Shown: positions 25,882 to 33,674 of the stretch, piece after piece
Position numbering within the stretch: position 1 is the first letter of the stretch
How the letters are laid out: each line of letters starts with the position of its first letter
Origin: an uncultured Chloracidobacterium sp.
GTDB lineage: Bacteria; Acidobacteriota; Blastocatellia; Pyrinomonadales; Pyrinomonadaceae
Length of the DNA: 64,000 bases
Direction: 5' to 3'
NCBI GenBank assembly: GCA_936914845.1
Contig: CAKZGE010000008.1
Coordinates: forward strand, 137,470 to 201,469
Program-made: the position numbers and the translations under genes
The notes under the pieces: generated by a model
The model's database searches: none
The model's input: the letters and a program-made list of their open reading frames with translations, nothing else
Told to the model about the DNA's origin: nothing

Positions 25882-27024
25882 CTATTTTGAAGATTGCTGA
25901 AATTGTGCGATATCTTCCGGCGGCGTTATCTTTAGCCGATTGCGGTCTTTGAATGCCACAAATTGCTTTGACTGCATTTGGCCGTCCGGGTGGCGAAGCT
26001 GCAGCGTAAAGGTTTTATTGTCGCCCATTCCCTCGACCTTCAGCGGCAATCTGCCCCAAACTTCGCCCTGCGACCGCCACGCCGTGTAATAGCTTTGCTC
26101 ATACCGGTCAAAGGCCAGCACCAGAATGCCGTCAAAATCCGGTTCGACACCGTCGATAGCTTTTACCACATTTGTCCGCGTCAAGATCACCCAACTTCCC
26201 GGTGTCGATGTCCGCTCACCTAGGCCGACCTTGTCTTGAGCGTCGGTATCAAGCCGCTGCCAGGTAACGAATTTGCGATTGTTCTGTTGAAAAAAAACTA
26301 TGTCGCTTGGCACCTGAAGCTCTACCTGCCGACCGAACAACCATCCGGCCGGTGCCGGCGATACCGAAGGATCAAGCTTTACCAAATACCAGATATCATA
26401 TTTTTCGTCCAGTTTTTCCGGCTCGCCGGCCTCTTTCGCGGCTTCGATCTCAGCATTTTTTGTCTTGCTGCCGGCTTTTCGCTCGCCCTTGGCCGCATCG
26501 TCCACATCCGGTGCTTCCTGTTTCGGTACGAACTTCCACTGCATGATCTCAAAGTTCGACCCGTTTGCCAGCTTGAATAAAATATTTTCCGGCGTCATAT
26601 CAGAAGCCAACCGCAGATTGGAAGCCGCCCGCAATTGGCCTGCCGCTTGCGGTGACGATGTCCCGAATTCCTCAGCCAACTTTTGCGATTTCTCCAGCGT
26701 TTCGCTGGTGATCACGTTCTGTGCCTCGATCCAGCCCTCGGTCTTTGCCTCGTCGCGGGCCCGGACGCGATACCATAAGACTTTCTCGAATTCGACCTGA
26801 TCAAGCACATCGAGCTTTTCGCCGCGTTTTACTTCGAGCAGGTCCGCCGCCACTACTGCGTACGACGTACGGATCTGAGCTGTTTTAGCAATGACCGTTG
26901 CCGTATCCTCTAATCCGAAGACATTCGACACCCCGGAGACGGTAGTATCAAGCAGCGAACAGCCGGAAAAAGACACACTGGCCGAAACGCACAACATCAT
27001 TAAAAAAGCTCTGATCTTCATCAT
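25882..27024 (-). CDS. Lipoprotein with SH3-like domain
   Basis: 380 aa. Signal with lipobox SFSGC (Cys22). Residues about 45-100 (TAQIRTSYAVVAADLLEVKRGEKLDV, with a WYRVRARDEAKTEGWIEAQNV end) have the form of a bacterial SH3 domain. A long middle region with an acidic/Lys linker and two WYLVKL- and GWLFGRQVEL-type segments suggests a second SH3-like unit around residues 215-260. The C-terminal part (about 300-375) is beta-rich. Its start overlaps the stop of the metallopeptidase gene (ATGA). Probably surface or periplasmic peptidoglycan-associated. Confidence 0.75.
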   Translation of the reverse strand: MMKIRAFLMMLCVSASVSFSGCSLLDTTVSGVSNVFGLEDTATVIAKTAQIRTSYAVVAADLLEVKRGEKLDVLDQVEFEKVLWYRVRARDEAKTEGWIEAQNVITSETLEKSQKLAEEFGTSSPQAAGQLRAASNLRLASDMTPENILFKLANGSNFEIMQWKFVPKQEAPDVDDAAKGERKAGSKTKNAEIEAAKEAGEPEKLDEKYDIWYLVKLDPSVSPAPAGWLFGRQVELQVPSDIVFFQQNNRKFVTWQRLDTDAQDKVGLGERTSTPGSWVILTRTNVVKAIDGVEPDFDGILVLAFDRYEQSYYTAWRSQGEVWGRLPLKVEGMGDNKTFTLQLRHPDGQMQSKQFVAFKDRNRLKITPPEDIAQFQQSSK

Positions 27025-28430
27025 TTATTGCGGGACAACTTTCGCCAATTATTGTAACCCAACTTGTCCAGTATTGCATTTTGCCGCCGCGTCGGCTTTT
27101 GCCGAACCCGCAGCCTAATTCTTTCGCCGCCGCCATCTTCAAGCCCGGCGGCCGCCATTTCAAGGGTGATGTCCAATTTCCCGCCCGACAATACCGCCCG
27201 GTTAAGAACGGAATTCAACTCCGGATATTGCCGCATTTTTCTCAATATCAATTCGTTTGCTTCAACATTTGGATCTCGCAGCCCTTGGCGAAATACCTCA
27301 CCGATCAGATCGGTCGCAGAATGCCTGCCGTTGCTCCTGCTCAGCATTTGCACGTCGCACATAAACGCCGTCAATAGCCCGCGTGCGTAAATGTGTGTAT
27401 CCATGCCGGCCCAACGCATTTTCGAAGCCTCGATCAGCGACGAGCGTTCCGGTTGTATCGCATCAATGTTATATGCCCTTGATATCGTATCCAATAGGTC
27501 CTCAAATCTGATCCGGTTCAATTCCAGGCCTAACCGAAGCGAGACATATAACGCAGATCCTTCGTAGAACCAATCATAATTTCCTTTCAGCCTGACCGCA
27601 TTGGGCATCCAAAGATGAAAGATCTCGTGCCGCAGCTGCTCATGAAGCCGCTGGCGCGATTGCGTCGCAAAATTCATATCCGCGGATACGATCGTCACAT
27701 TTGCTCCACGCGTCTCTGCTTGCCAGCTTTCCGCTTTTGCCGGTTGCGGGAAATTCGTCAAAGCGATCGTCGGCCGCGGGTCCGGGAGACCGCCGAACAT
27801 CTTTTCATAGGAGGCAAAGATCTCTTGTGCAAATTGGACGGCTTCTCTGTCCTCAAATTTCCAATCGCCGGCCAACATCACATCAAAAAAGCCGCCATCC
27901 AACCTGCGCCATTGGCTACCGACATAAATGACGCTGCGGCCGATATCTTCAATGTCAAACGAGCTTCCACCATCGCGTTTTGCAGTGGGCGTTTCGATCC
28001 GCACTGTTAATTTTGCTGAGCTTCCCGCATTTTCCGGCAAAAGGTCGCCGGGCATTAAAATTCCTTTTTGCGGTAACAGCCACGAAACGCTTGCCGCGGA
28101 GGCGTTCGACCGCGGCGAAAGATCGACCCGATAGCTAAATTCCTTGAATTCCTGCTCAGAAACGTATTCACCGTCTGCAAATTTGCGAATGGCGACCGCC
28201 GCTCCGTCCGGCCCGAAAGCCTCTACATCTGAGATCCGCTTGCCGAGCCCCGCCGCTCCGGCCCTTTCCAGCACGAACGAAAGTTTCTTCAATGGCCGCG
28301 CGGTGGCCGCTTTGATGCTCACCCCGGAGCCGTCCGAACGTCCCACTTCGGCCGTTATGTCCTGTGCATCCGCAGTGATAGAACCCCACACCGCTGCCGC
28401 CGCCAATATAAAATATGTGAATTTTGACAT
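27021..28430 (-). CDS. Secreted zinc metallopeptidase-like protein (gluzincin, M61-like)
   Basis: 469 aa from the ATG at 28430, which begins a good signal peptide (SKFTYFILAAAAVWGSITADAQ). The N-terminal half is beta-rich. The active site lies in RHEIFHLWMPN: HEIFH is an HExxH zinc motif, and WFYEGSALYVS downstream supplies the third ligand Glu, the spacing seen in M1/M61 gluzincins. The C-terminal part is helical (FRQGLRDPNVEANELILRKM). Substrate unknown. First gene of an operon with the SH3 lipoprotein and Smr protein. Confidence 0.75.
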   Translation of the reverse strand: MSKFTYFILAAAAVWGSITADAQDITAEVGRSDGSGVSIKAATARPLKKLSFVLERAGAAGLGKRISDVEAFGPDGAAVAIRKFADGEYVSEQEFKEFSYRVDLSPRSNASAASVSWLLPQKGILMPGDLLPENAGSSAKLTVRIETPTAKRDGGSSFDIEDIGRSVIYVGSQWRRLDGGFFDVMLAGDWKFEDREAVQFAQEIFASYEKMFGGLPDPRPTIALTNFPQPAKAESWQAETRGANVTIVSADMNFATQSRQRLHEQLRHEIFHLWMPNAVRLKGNYDWFYEGSALYVSLRLGLELNRIRFEDLLDTISRAYNIDAIQPERSSLIEASKMRWAGMDTHIYARGLLTAFMCDVQMLSRSNGRHSATDLIGEVFRQGLRDPNVEANELILRKMRQYPELNSVLNRAVLSGGKLDITLEMAAAGLEDGGGERIRLRVRQKPTRRQNAILDKLGYNNWRKLSRNK

Positions 28431-28491
28431 CGAAAACCACTGCCCGTAAACTACTAGTTTACACGACGGCGCCACCGCCGAAAACACGCTT

Positions 28492-28569
28492 ATGAGCATG
28501 ATCAAGATCATCGTTTACGCCTTGGTGCTGATCATCGGCTTGCTGATGCTAGGCCGGTTCATCGTTTGA
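28492..28569 (+). CDS. Possible 25-residue membrane micropeptide
   Basis: ATG 28492 to TGA 28569 encodes a single hydrophobic helix (KIIVYALVLIIGLLMLGRF). It is divergent from the metallopeptidase and upstream of purH. There is no clear Shine-Dalgarno, so it may be chance. Confidence 0.25.
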   Translation: MSMIKIIVYALVLIIGLLMLGRFIV

Positions 28570-28699
28570 GGGCAGTGAAAACGAAGCTATACGAAAGTTT
28601 TTTTACAACGCCGCAGCGGTGCTGCGAAAATAATTTACTGTGAAAAATTGCGGGCATTTGTGTCCGCATATTTATTTTATCCGATAGACCGATCAAATT

Positions 28700-30346
28700 A
28701 TGACCGAATTACGCAAAATTAAAAAAGCACTCATCAGCCTTTCCGATAAGACCGGTGCCGCCGAATTGGCTCAGACCCTTACCCGTCACGGGATCGAGAT
28801 AATTTCAACCGGCGGAACCGCCGAAACGCTTCGCCGGGCAGGCATCAGCGTCACTGATGTTTCTGCTGTCACCGGATTTCCGGAGATGATGGATGGCCGC
28901 GTAAAAACTCTTCACCCGAAGATCCACGGAGCATTTCTTGCCCTTCGCGATAACCCGGCCCACATCGCCTCGATGACCGAACATGGTATTGAACCGATCG
29001 ACATGGTCGTTGTAAACCTCTATCCGTTCGAACAGACCGTCGCCGATGAGGCCGCGACGCTTGCCGAAGCGGTCGAGAATATCGACATCGGCGGGCCGGC
29101 AATGATCCGCTCCGCGTCAAAGAACTGGCGTGATGTTGCAGTGCTAACTGATCCGCGGCTTTATTCTGACATCATCGCCGAATTGGACGCTAATAATGGT
29201 TCGCTATCGCTCGAAACACGCCAACGGCTCGCCGTATTGGCCTACGCCCGTACTGCCAGTTATGACCTCGCGATATCTTCCTACCTATCGCGTCAGTTGT
29301 CCGAAGAGGATTTTGCTTACATTGAGCCGCTCGATCCGCTCGGTGACGTTATATTCATCGATTCGATCGATCTCGACGAAGACCAAGACGAACCGACCGA
29401 AGAGCTGCCGGAATATGACGATATCGAATTGACGAAGATAGCTGATCTCCGCTACGGAGAGAATCCTCATCAAAAGGCCGCTCTTTACGAAACCGAAGGC
29501 TCCGGCGGTTTGGCCCGGGCTAACCAGCTGCACGGCAAAGAGATGTCATACAATAATTACCTTGATGCGGAAGCCGCCTGGAATTTAGTGCAGGACATCG
29601 ACGAATTAGCGGTCGCGATCATCAAACACACTAATCCGTCGGGCGTCGGGCTCGGAAGCACCAATGAAGAAGCTTACCGACGGGCGCTTTCCACTGATCC
29701 GGTGTCGGCCTTCGGCGGCATTGTCGCCTTTAACCGTAGGGTCGATGCGACCGTTGCCGCTTCGGTCAACGAGGTCTTCACAGAGGTCGTCATTGCCCCC
29801 GATTTTGATGAAGACGCAATTGCCATCCTGAGTTCGAAAAAAAATCTGCGAGTGCTGCAGGCTGCCCCGGCTGAAGAAGCCGAATTCGAATACCGTCAGA
29901 TATCCGGCGGTTTCCTGGTCCAGGAAAAAGATACGCACCGCCTCTCTGCCGCTGATCTGCAGTTTGTGACCGAACGGAAACCGAGCGAAGATGAGCTAAG
30001 AGCCCTTATGCTCGCGTGGACCGTTTGCAAACATGTTAAATCGAACGCCATTGTCTATGCTGATCCCGTAAAAACTATCGGGGTCGGTTCGGGGCAAATG
30101 AACCGCGTTGATTCGGTCCGTATCGGAGCGATGCGTGCCGAACGTTTCGACCTGCCGGTCAAAGGCTCGGCATTGGCGTCTGACGCATTCTTTCCTTTTC
30201 GCGATAACGTTGACGAAGCCGCTAAAATGGGCGTGACCGCTATTATTCAACCCGGCGGTTCGATCAAGGATGATGAATCGGTAGCCGCGGCCAACGAACA
30301 TGGTATCGCGATGGTCTTCACCGGTGTGCGTCATTTCCGGCACTAG
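28700..30346 (+). CDS. purH: Bifunctional AICAR transformylase/IMP cyclohydrolase
   Basis: 548 aa. The N-terminal IMP cyclohydrolase domain has KKALISLSDKTGAAELAQTL, STGGTAETLR, GFPEMMDGRVKTLHP and VNLYPFEQTV. The AICAR transformylase domain has LRYGENPHQKAALY, QLHGKEMSYNNYLDAEAAW, the catalytic Lys-His pair in AIIKHTNPSGV and the C-terminal SDAFFPFRDNVD and ITAIIQPGGSIKDDE-like block. An acidic stretch (IDSIDLDEDQDEPTEELPEYDD, about residues 220-240) between the domains is longer than usual. It performs the last two steps of IMP synthesis. Monocistronic. Confidence 0.97.
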   Translation: MTELRKIKKALISLSDKTGAAELAQTLTRHGIEIISTGGTAETLRRAGISVTDVSAVTGFPEMMDGRVKTLHPKIHGAFLALRDNPAHIASMTEHGIEPIDMVVVNLYPFEQTVADEAATLAEAVENIDIGGPAMIRSASKNWRDVAVLTDPRLYSDIIAELDANNGSLSLETRQRLAVLAYARTASYDLAISSYLSRQLSEEDFAYIEPLDPLGDVIFIDSIDLDEDQDEPTEELPEYDDIELTKIADLRYGENPHQKAALYETEGSGGLARANQLHGKEMSYNNYLDAEAAWNLVQDIDELAVAIIKHTNPSGVGLGSTNEEAYRRALSTDPVSAFGGIVAFNRRVDATVAASVNEVFTEVVIAPDFDEDAIAILSSKKNLRVLQAAPAEEAEFEYRQISGGFLVQEKDTHRLSAADLQFVTERKPSEDELRALMLAWTVCKHVKSNAIVYADPVKTIGVGSGQMNRVDSVRIGAMRAERFDLPVKGSALASDAFFPFRDNVDEAAKMGVTAIIQPGGSIKDDESVAAANEHGIAMVFTGVRHFRH

Positions 30347-30420
30347 ATCTTTTTTTCGCACTTAAGTGCTTGATCTTCAATGATTAACAAGTTTTGTTAA
30401 AGTAAAACATTAAATAACGC

Positions 30421-30449
30421 TTGACATCTCTTGTTTAGAGCGGTAGATT
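30421..30449 (+). promoter_or_regulatory. Strong intergenic promoter after purH
   Basis: A perfect TTGACA (30421-30426), 17-base spacer and TAGATT (30444-30449). It reads toward the convergent comEC gene with no plus-strand gene ahead. Confidence 0.5.
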
Positions 30450-30455
30450 ATATCC

Positions 30456-30516
30456 ATACAAGACAACTTAATAGGAACGCTCGGATATACGCGAAGACGA
30501 GATCCGGGCGTTTTCA
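30456..30516 (+). ncRNA. Candidate small RNA ending in an intrinsic terminator
   Basis: From the predicted start at about 30456 the transcript would be some 60 nt long and end in a hairpin: ACGCTCGGAT (30477-30486) pairs with ATCCGGGCGT (one G-T wobble) followed by TTTTCATTT. No gene lies downstream on this strand. A stretch GACAACT..AA..GGAACGCTCGGA recurs at about 39802-39825. It could instead simply terminate purH read-through. Confidence 0.4.
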
Positions 30517-30526
30517 TTTCCGCCTC

Positions 30527-33190
30527 TTATCTAAATTCGTCTTCTCCGTCGGTTGAAAGGGTGATCGTATCGGAACGAGCCGTTACCATCACCTCTACGC
30601 CTGCTCCATTCCAGCGGTCCAAGATCTCTCGGTGCGGGTGTCCGAACATTGACCCTCTTCCGGCGGAAATGATGGCGATCTGCGGCTTGACCGCTTCGAT
30701 AAGGCCCGGAGAGGACGATGTGCGGCTGCCATGATGCGGAACTTTGATGACATCAGCAGATATGTCCGCTCCCGAGGCGATCAATCCGTTTTCGGCGGCG
30801 AGTTCTATATCGCCGGTCAAAAGCACTGCGCGTTTTCCGTATGTTAGCCTCAGCACCAAAGAATCGTTATTGCTCGAACCGCTGCCGTCGGAATCTGCCC
30901 GCGGCCACAAAGCCTCTACGCTAACGCCGTCTATTTTCACCTCGTCACCTGCGGCGAGGCCTTGCACCGGCACGCCCTGACGGCGAAGGATCTCGATCCA
31001 GCGGTCAAAATCAGGCTCGCCCTCAGCCGGACGCCCGTAAAATGCCCTTCCAATCGAAAAATTGCGGGCCACGTCGCTCATTCCCTCGATATGGTCTGCG
31101 TCCGCATGCGTGGCAATGACGGCCCCGATCTCCGAATATCCCAGGTGCCACAGATATTTCGAAACAACGAATTCCCCTACTCCGGGCACATCCGGCCGAA
31201 ATCCGTCCTCATCGCTGCCGAAATTGATCTTACCGCCGGCGTCGATCAGCATCGTCGCACCTTTCGGAAATTGAACGAAGATCGCATCGCCCTGGTCAAC
31301 GTCAAGAAACGTAATGTGTAACCGCCCATCGGGCTTCGGCTCGCTTAGCGGATGCAGCAAAAGAACGGCGGAGCAGATCGTGATCGCCGCCGCCAACGCC
31401 ACAGCCGCCCGTCGCATATTCTTTCGCCGCACTAAGATGAACATATCCCACCGGAACAGGGCATAGGCTGCGGCCGCGACCAGGATCAGATACACGAAAT
31501 AAAAAGATCGCCCGGCGCCGGAATAGGCCGGCAGCCGAAAGTTTGCCAACGGCAGATAGCTGATCGCCTGGGGAACAATGATCAGCAGATAGTTGCACAT
31601 CTCGGTGAGCTTGATGAAGGGCATCGCGAGCGGCCCCGAAAGCTGTGCTATCGCCAAGGCGATAAGCGATATTAAGCTTTCGGCTGCGATGATCGCTCCC
31701 GCCCACAGATTCAGGATAATAGCCGCCGGCGAAACGCGGTTGAAATAAATTATCTGCAGCGGCAGCAGGTACATTTGCACACACAGGGATAGCAATAGGC
31801 CCTCGAAAAGATATGCCGCGGCTCTCTGCCAAATGGTTTCTGCGATCCGCGGCAGATACGGCATTTTAAAGATCCTGCCTTTCCACACATTCCTTTTTTG
31901 ATCGATCGAATATAGTGTCGGCCGCCAGTAAAGCATCTCACAAAACCGCAGCAATTGCGGCGCCACATTTGGCGGAAACGGCCGCCGCGAGTTTGGGATC
32001 CAGCTCCCGATCTCGCGGAATTTTTCGATCAGCGGCATTGCCGTTACGATGATCGCCGAAACGCTTATAAAGGTCAGTTGGAATGAAGCAGTAAATAGGT
32101 CTGAAGGCCTCACGGCCAACAGCAGAAGAGCAGACAGCCCCAGCATATTCATTAAGTTCGCCGGCCGGTAGAGCATCTGCGAAAGCATCAAGATCGTGAA
32201 CATCACCGCCGCTCTCACCACCGGCACCTCGGCACCAACGGCGATGGTGTATGCCCACAGAACGGCGCACGTTATCAAATAGCGGGCTGCACGATGGCGA
32301 ACGAATACCCCGGAAATTATCAACAACAGCCACCCGATGAAAGTGATGTGCAGGCCGGAAATGACCAAGATGTGAAAAGTGCCGCCTTCGCGAAAGACTT
32401 CTGCTGTGTCGCGGTCCAAGTAGTATTTATCGCCGAGCAGCGACGCGATCAGCACCCCGGCGGTCCGTTGATCAAAGTTTCTGTAAAACTCTTCGATCAG
32501 CTTTCGCCGCTGATCAAAGATCGCATTCAATGGAGAAAACCTCGCTTCCGGCGACAATATCTCGATTAGCATCGAACTTTTGACCATGCCGATAGCGTCG
32601 ATGCCCTGTTGATCCAAGAGTTCGCTGCGCTGCTGTACGCCCGGCACCACGTATTTATCGCTGCGTTCAAGCCGGGTCGCAACGCGGATCTCCGTACCAT
32701 ATTTGATACCTGCAACGGCTGCTTGGCGTTCCGAGCCTTCCTTCGCCGGCAGATATAAACGCACATTTCCGCTGGCAGGTATATTGTCCCCCTTGTGGAT
32801 CAGGCTTTTCGCCGCTACTTCGATCACTACGCTGTCCGGTGCCGGCTCCGGGCCGCCAATCACTTTCCCCTGAAGTTCGACCGGGTCGCCGGAAACGACT
32901 GCCCCACTATCGTATAGAACCGTGATCCTGTCCCTGGCAATGCCGGCAAACTGCAGTTGAAAAGCGGCGCTGCCGGCCAAGATGGCTCCGGCCGCCAAAA
33001 ACGCAGCGGACACAGCGGGCCACCGCCTGCGAACCGCTACAGCGGCGACCGCCAACGCGACCGTACCGGTAATGGCCGCAGCCGCAAATTCGGGCGCCGA
33101 CCGTCCTGCCGCTATACCCGCCGCAAATGCTGCCGCGAGCCACATCAGCGGCGATCCGACCATTGATGGCGTATCAATCTGTTCTGACAA
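30527..33190 (-). CDS. comEC: ComEC/Rec2 family competence DNA channel
   Basis: 887 aa. It forms the inner-membrane channel for single-stranded DNA in natural transformation. Hydrophobic helices begin at residue 10 and the DUF4131 N-terminal region runs to about 230. The Competence domain (about 240-600) starts FREGGTFHILVISGLHITFI, the diagnostic HxxxSGLH block. The C-terminal metallo-beta-lactamase domain (about 640-880) has ITFLDVDQGDAIFVQFP, ATHADADHIEGM (HxDxDH), LLTGDIE and KVPHHGS. It overlaps comEA-like gene by 17 bases. All domains are present, so uptake capacity is plausible. Confidence 0.95.
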   Translation of the reverse strand: MSEQIDTPSMVGSPLMWLAAAFAAGIAAGRSAPEFAAAAITGTVALAVAAVAVRRRWPAVSAAFLAAGAILAGSAAFQLQFAGIARDRITVLYDSGAVVSGDPVELQGKVIGGPEPAPDSVVIEVAAKSLIHKGDNIPASGNVRLYLPAKEGSERQAAVAGIKYGTEIRVATRLERSDKYVVPGVQQRSELLDQQGIDAIGMVKSSMLIEILSPEARFSPLNAIFDQRRKLIEEFYRNFDQRTAGVLIASLLGDKYYLDRDTAEVFREGGTFHILVISGLHITFIGWLLLIISGVFVRHRAARYLITCAVLWAYTIAVGAEVPVVRAAVMFTILMLSQMLYRPANLMNMLGLSALLLLAVRPSDLFTASFQLTFISVSAIIVTAMPLIEKFREIGSWIPNSRRPFPPNVAPQLLRFCEMLYWRPTLYSIDQKRNVWKGRIFKMPYLPRIAETIWQRAAAYLFEGLLLSLCVQMYLLPLQIIYFNRVSPAAIILNLWAGAIIAAESLISLIALAIAQLSGPLAMPFIKLTEMCNYLLIIVPQAISYLPLANFRLPAYSGAGRSFYFVYLILVAAAAYALFRWDMFILVRRKNMRRAAVALAAAITICSAVLLLHPLSEPKPDGRLHITFLDVDQGDAIFVQFPKGATMLIDAGGKINFGSDEDGFRPDVPGVGEFVVSKYLWHLGYSEIGAVIATHADADHIEGMSDVARNFSIGRAFYGRPAEGEPDFDRWIEILRRQGVPVQGLAAGDEVKIDGVSVEALWPRADSDGSGSSNNDSLVLRLTYGKRAVLLTGDIELAAENGLIASGADISADVIKVPHHGSRTSSSPGLIEAVKPQIAIISAGRGSMFGHPHREILDRWNGAGVEVMVTARSDTITLSTDGEDEFR

Positions 33191-33524
33191 TCTTTATAAA
33201 AGGGCGAAGTTCGCGAAAACGGTTTTCGCTGATACCGTCTATCAGTAATAGGTGTTCTATACGTCGGAACGGGCCGTAATGCTCTCTGTGTTCGACGATC
33301 TTGCCAGCCAATTTTTCACCGACGCCCGGCAGCCGCTTCAGCTCATCAACGTTGGCGGAGTTGATATCAATAGCGGCCGCCGGATCGTAATCCGACTCTT
33401 GCTCAACGGTTGCGGGCAAAGATGCCGAACACGCATGTGTGAAACATACCGTCGAGATCAGCAAAATAAAAACGAACACGCATCTTATGCAATATAATGA
33501 CTTAGAGATTTCCGAAAGATGCAT
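33174..33524 (-). CDS. ComEA-like helix-hairpin-helix DNA-binding protein
   Basis: 116 aa. A membrane or signal segment (about residues 14-33, VFVFILLISTVCFTHAC) with possible lipobox Cys32 is followed by a linker and a double HhH domain: DINSANVDELKRLPGVGEKLA, then KIVEHREHYGPFRRIEHLLL and IDGISENRFRELRPFI. It fits ComEA, the periplasmic DNA receptor that feeds ComEC. The 17-base overlap with comEC supports joint translation. Confidence 0.9.
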   Translation of the reverse strand: MHLSEISKSLYCIRCVFVFILLISTVCFTHACSASLPATVEQESDYDPAAAIDINSANVDELKRLPGVGEKLAGKIVEHREHYGPFRRIEHLLLIDGISENRFRELRPFIKIVRTD

Positions 33525-33586
33525 GCCGCGTTCGTGTGCAAAGTGCTAAAAGTCTCGATATTACAAAGACTTAAACTTGTTAACAT

Positions 33587-33658
33587 TGTGGAAAATGGGT
33601 CTTTTTCCACAGACTGTGTGGAAATTGGCTCCGACGTTTCACGTTTCAACAGTGAAAC
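33587..33658 (-). promoter_or_regulatory. Dyad-rich region upstream of the comEA-comEC operon
   Basis: TTTCCACA and TGTGGAAA arms face each other over a few bases (33604-33624), with another TGTGGAAAA at 33587-33595. TTTTCCACA differs from the DnaA-box consensus at one position. A second dyad, GTTTCAC (33636) and GTGAAAC (33652), resembles parS half-sites but with a nine-base spacer instead of contiguous arms. The region lies between the ftsK stop and comEA start. Confidence 0.4.
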
Positions 33659-33674
33659 CTTTTACTATAAAAAC

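Noticed and set aside
33636..33658. Possible parS centromere site
   Set aside because: The half-sites are separated by nine bases, whereas true parS is a contiguous 16-base palindrome; kept only as a dyad.
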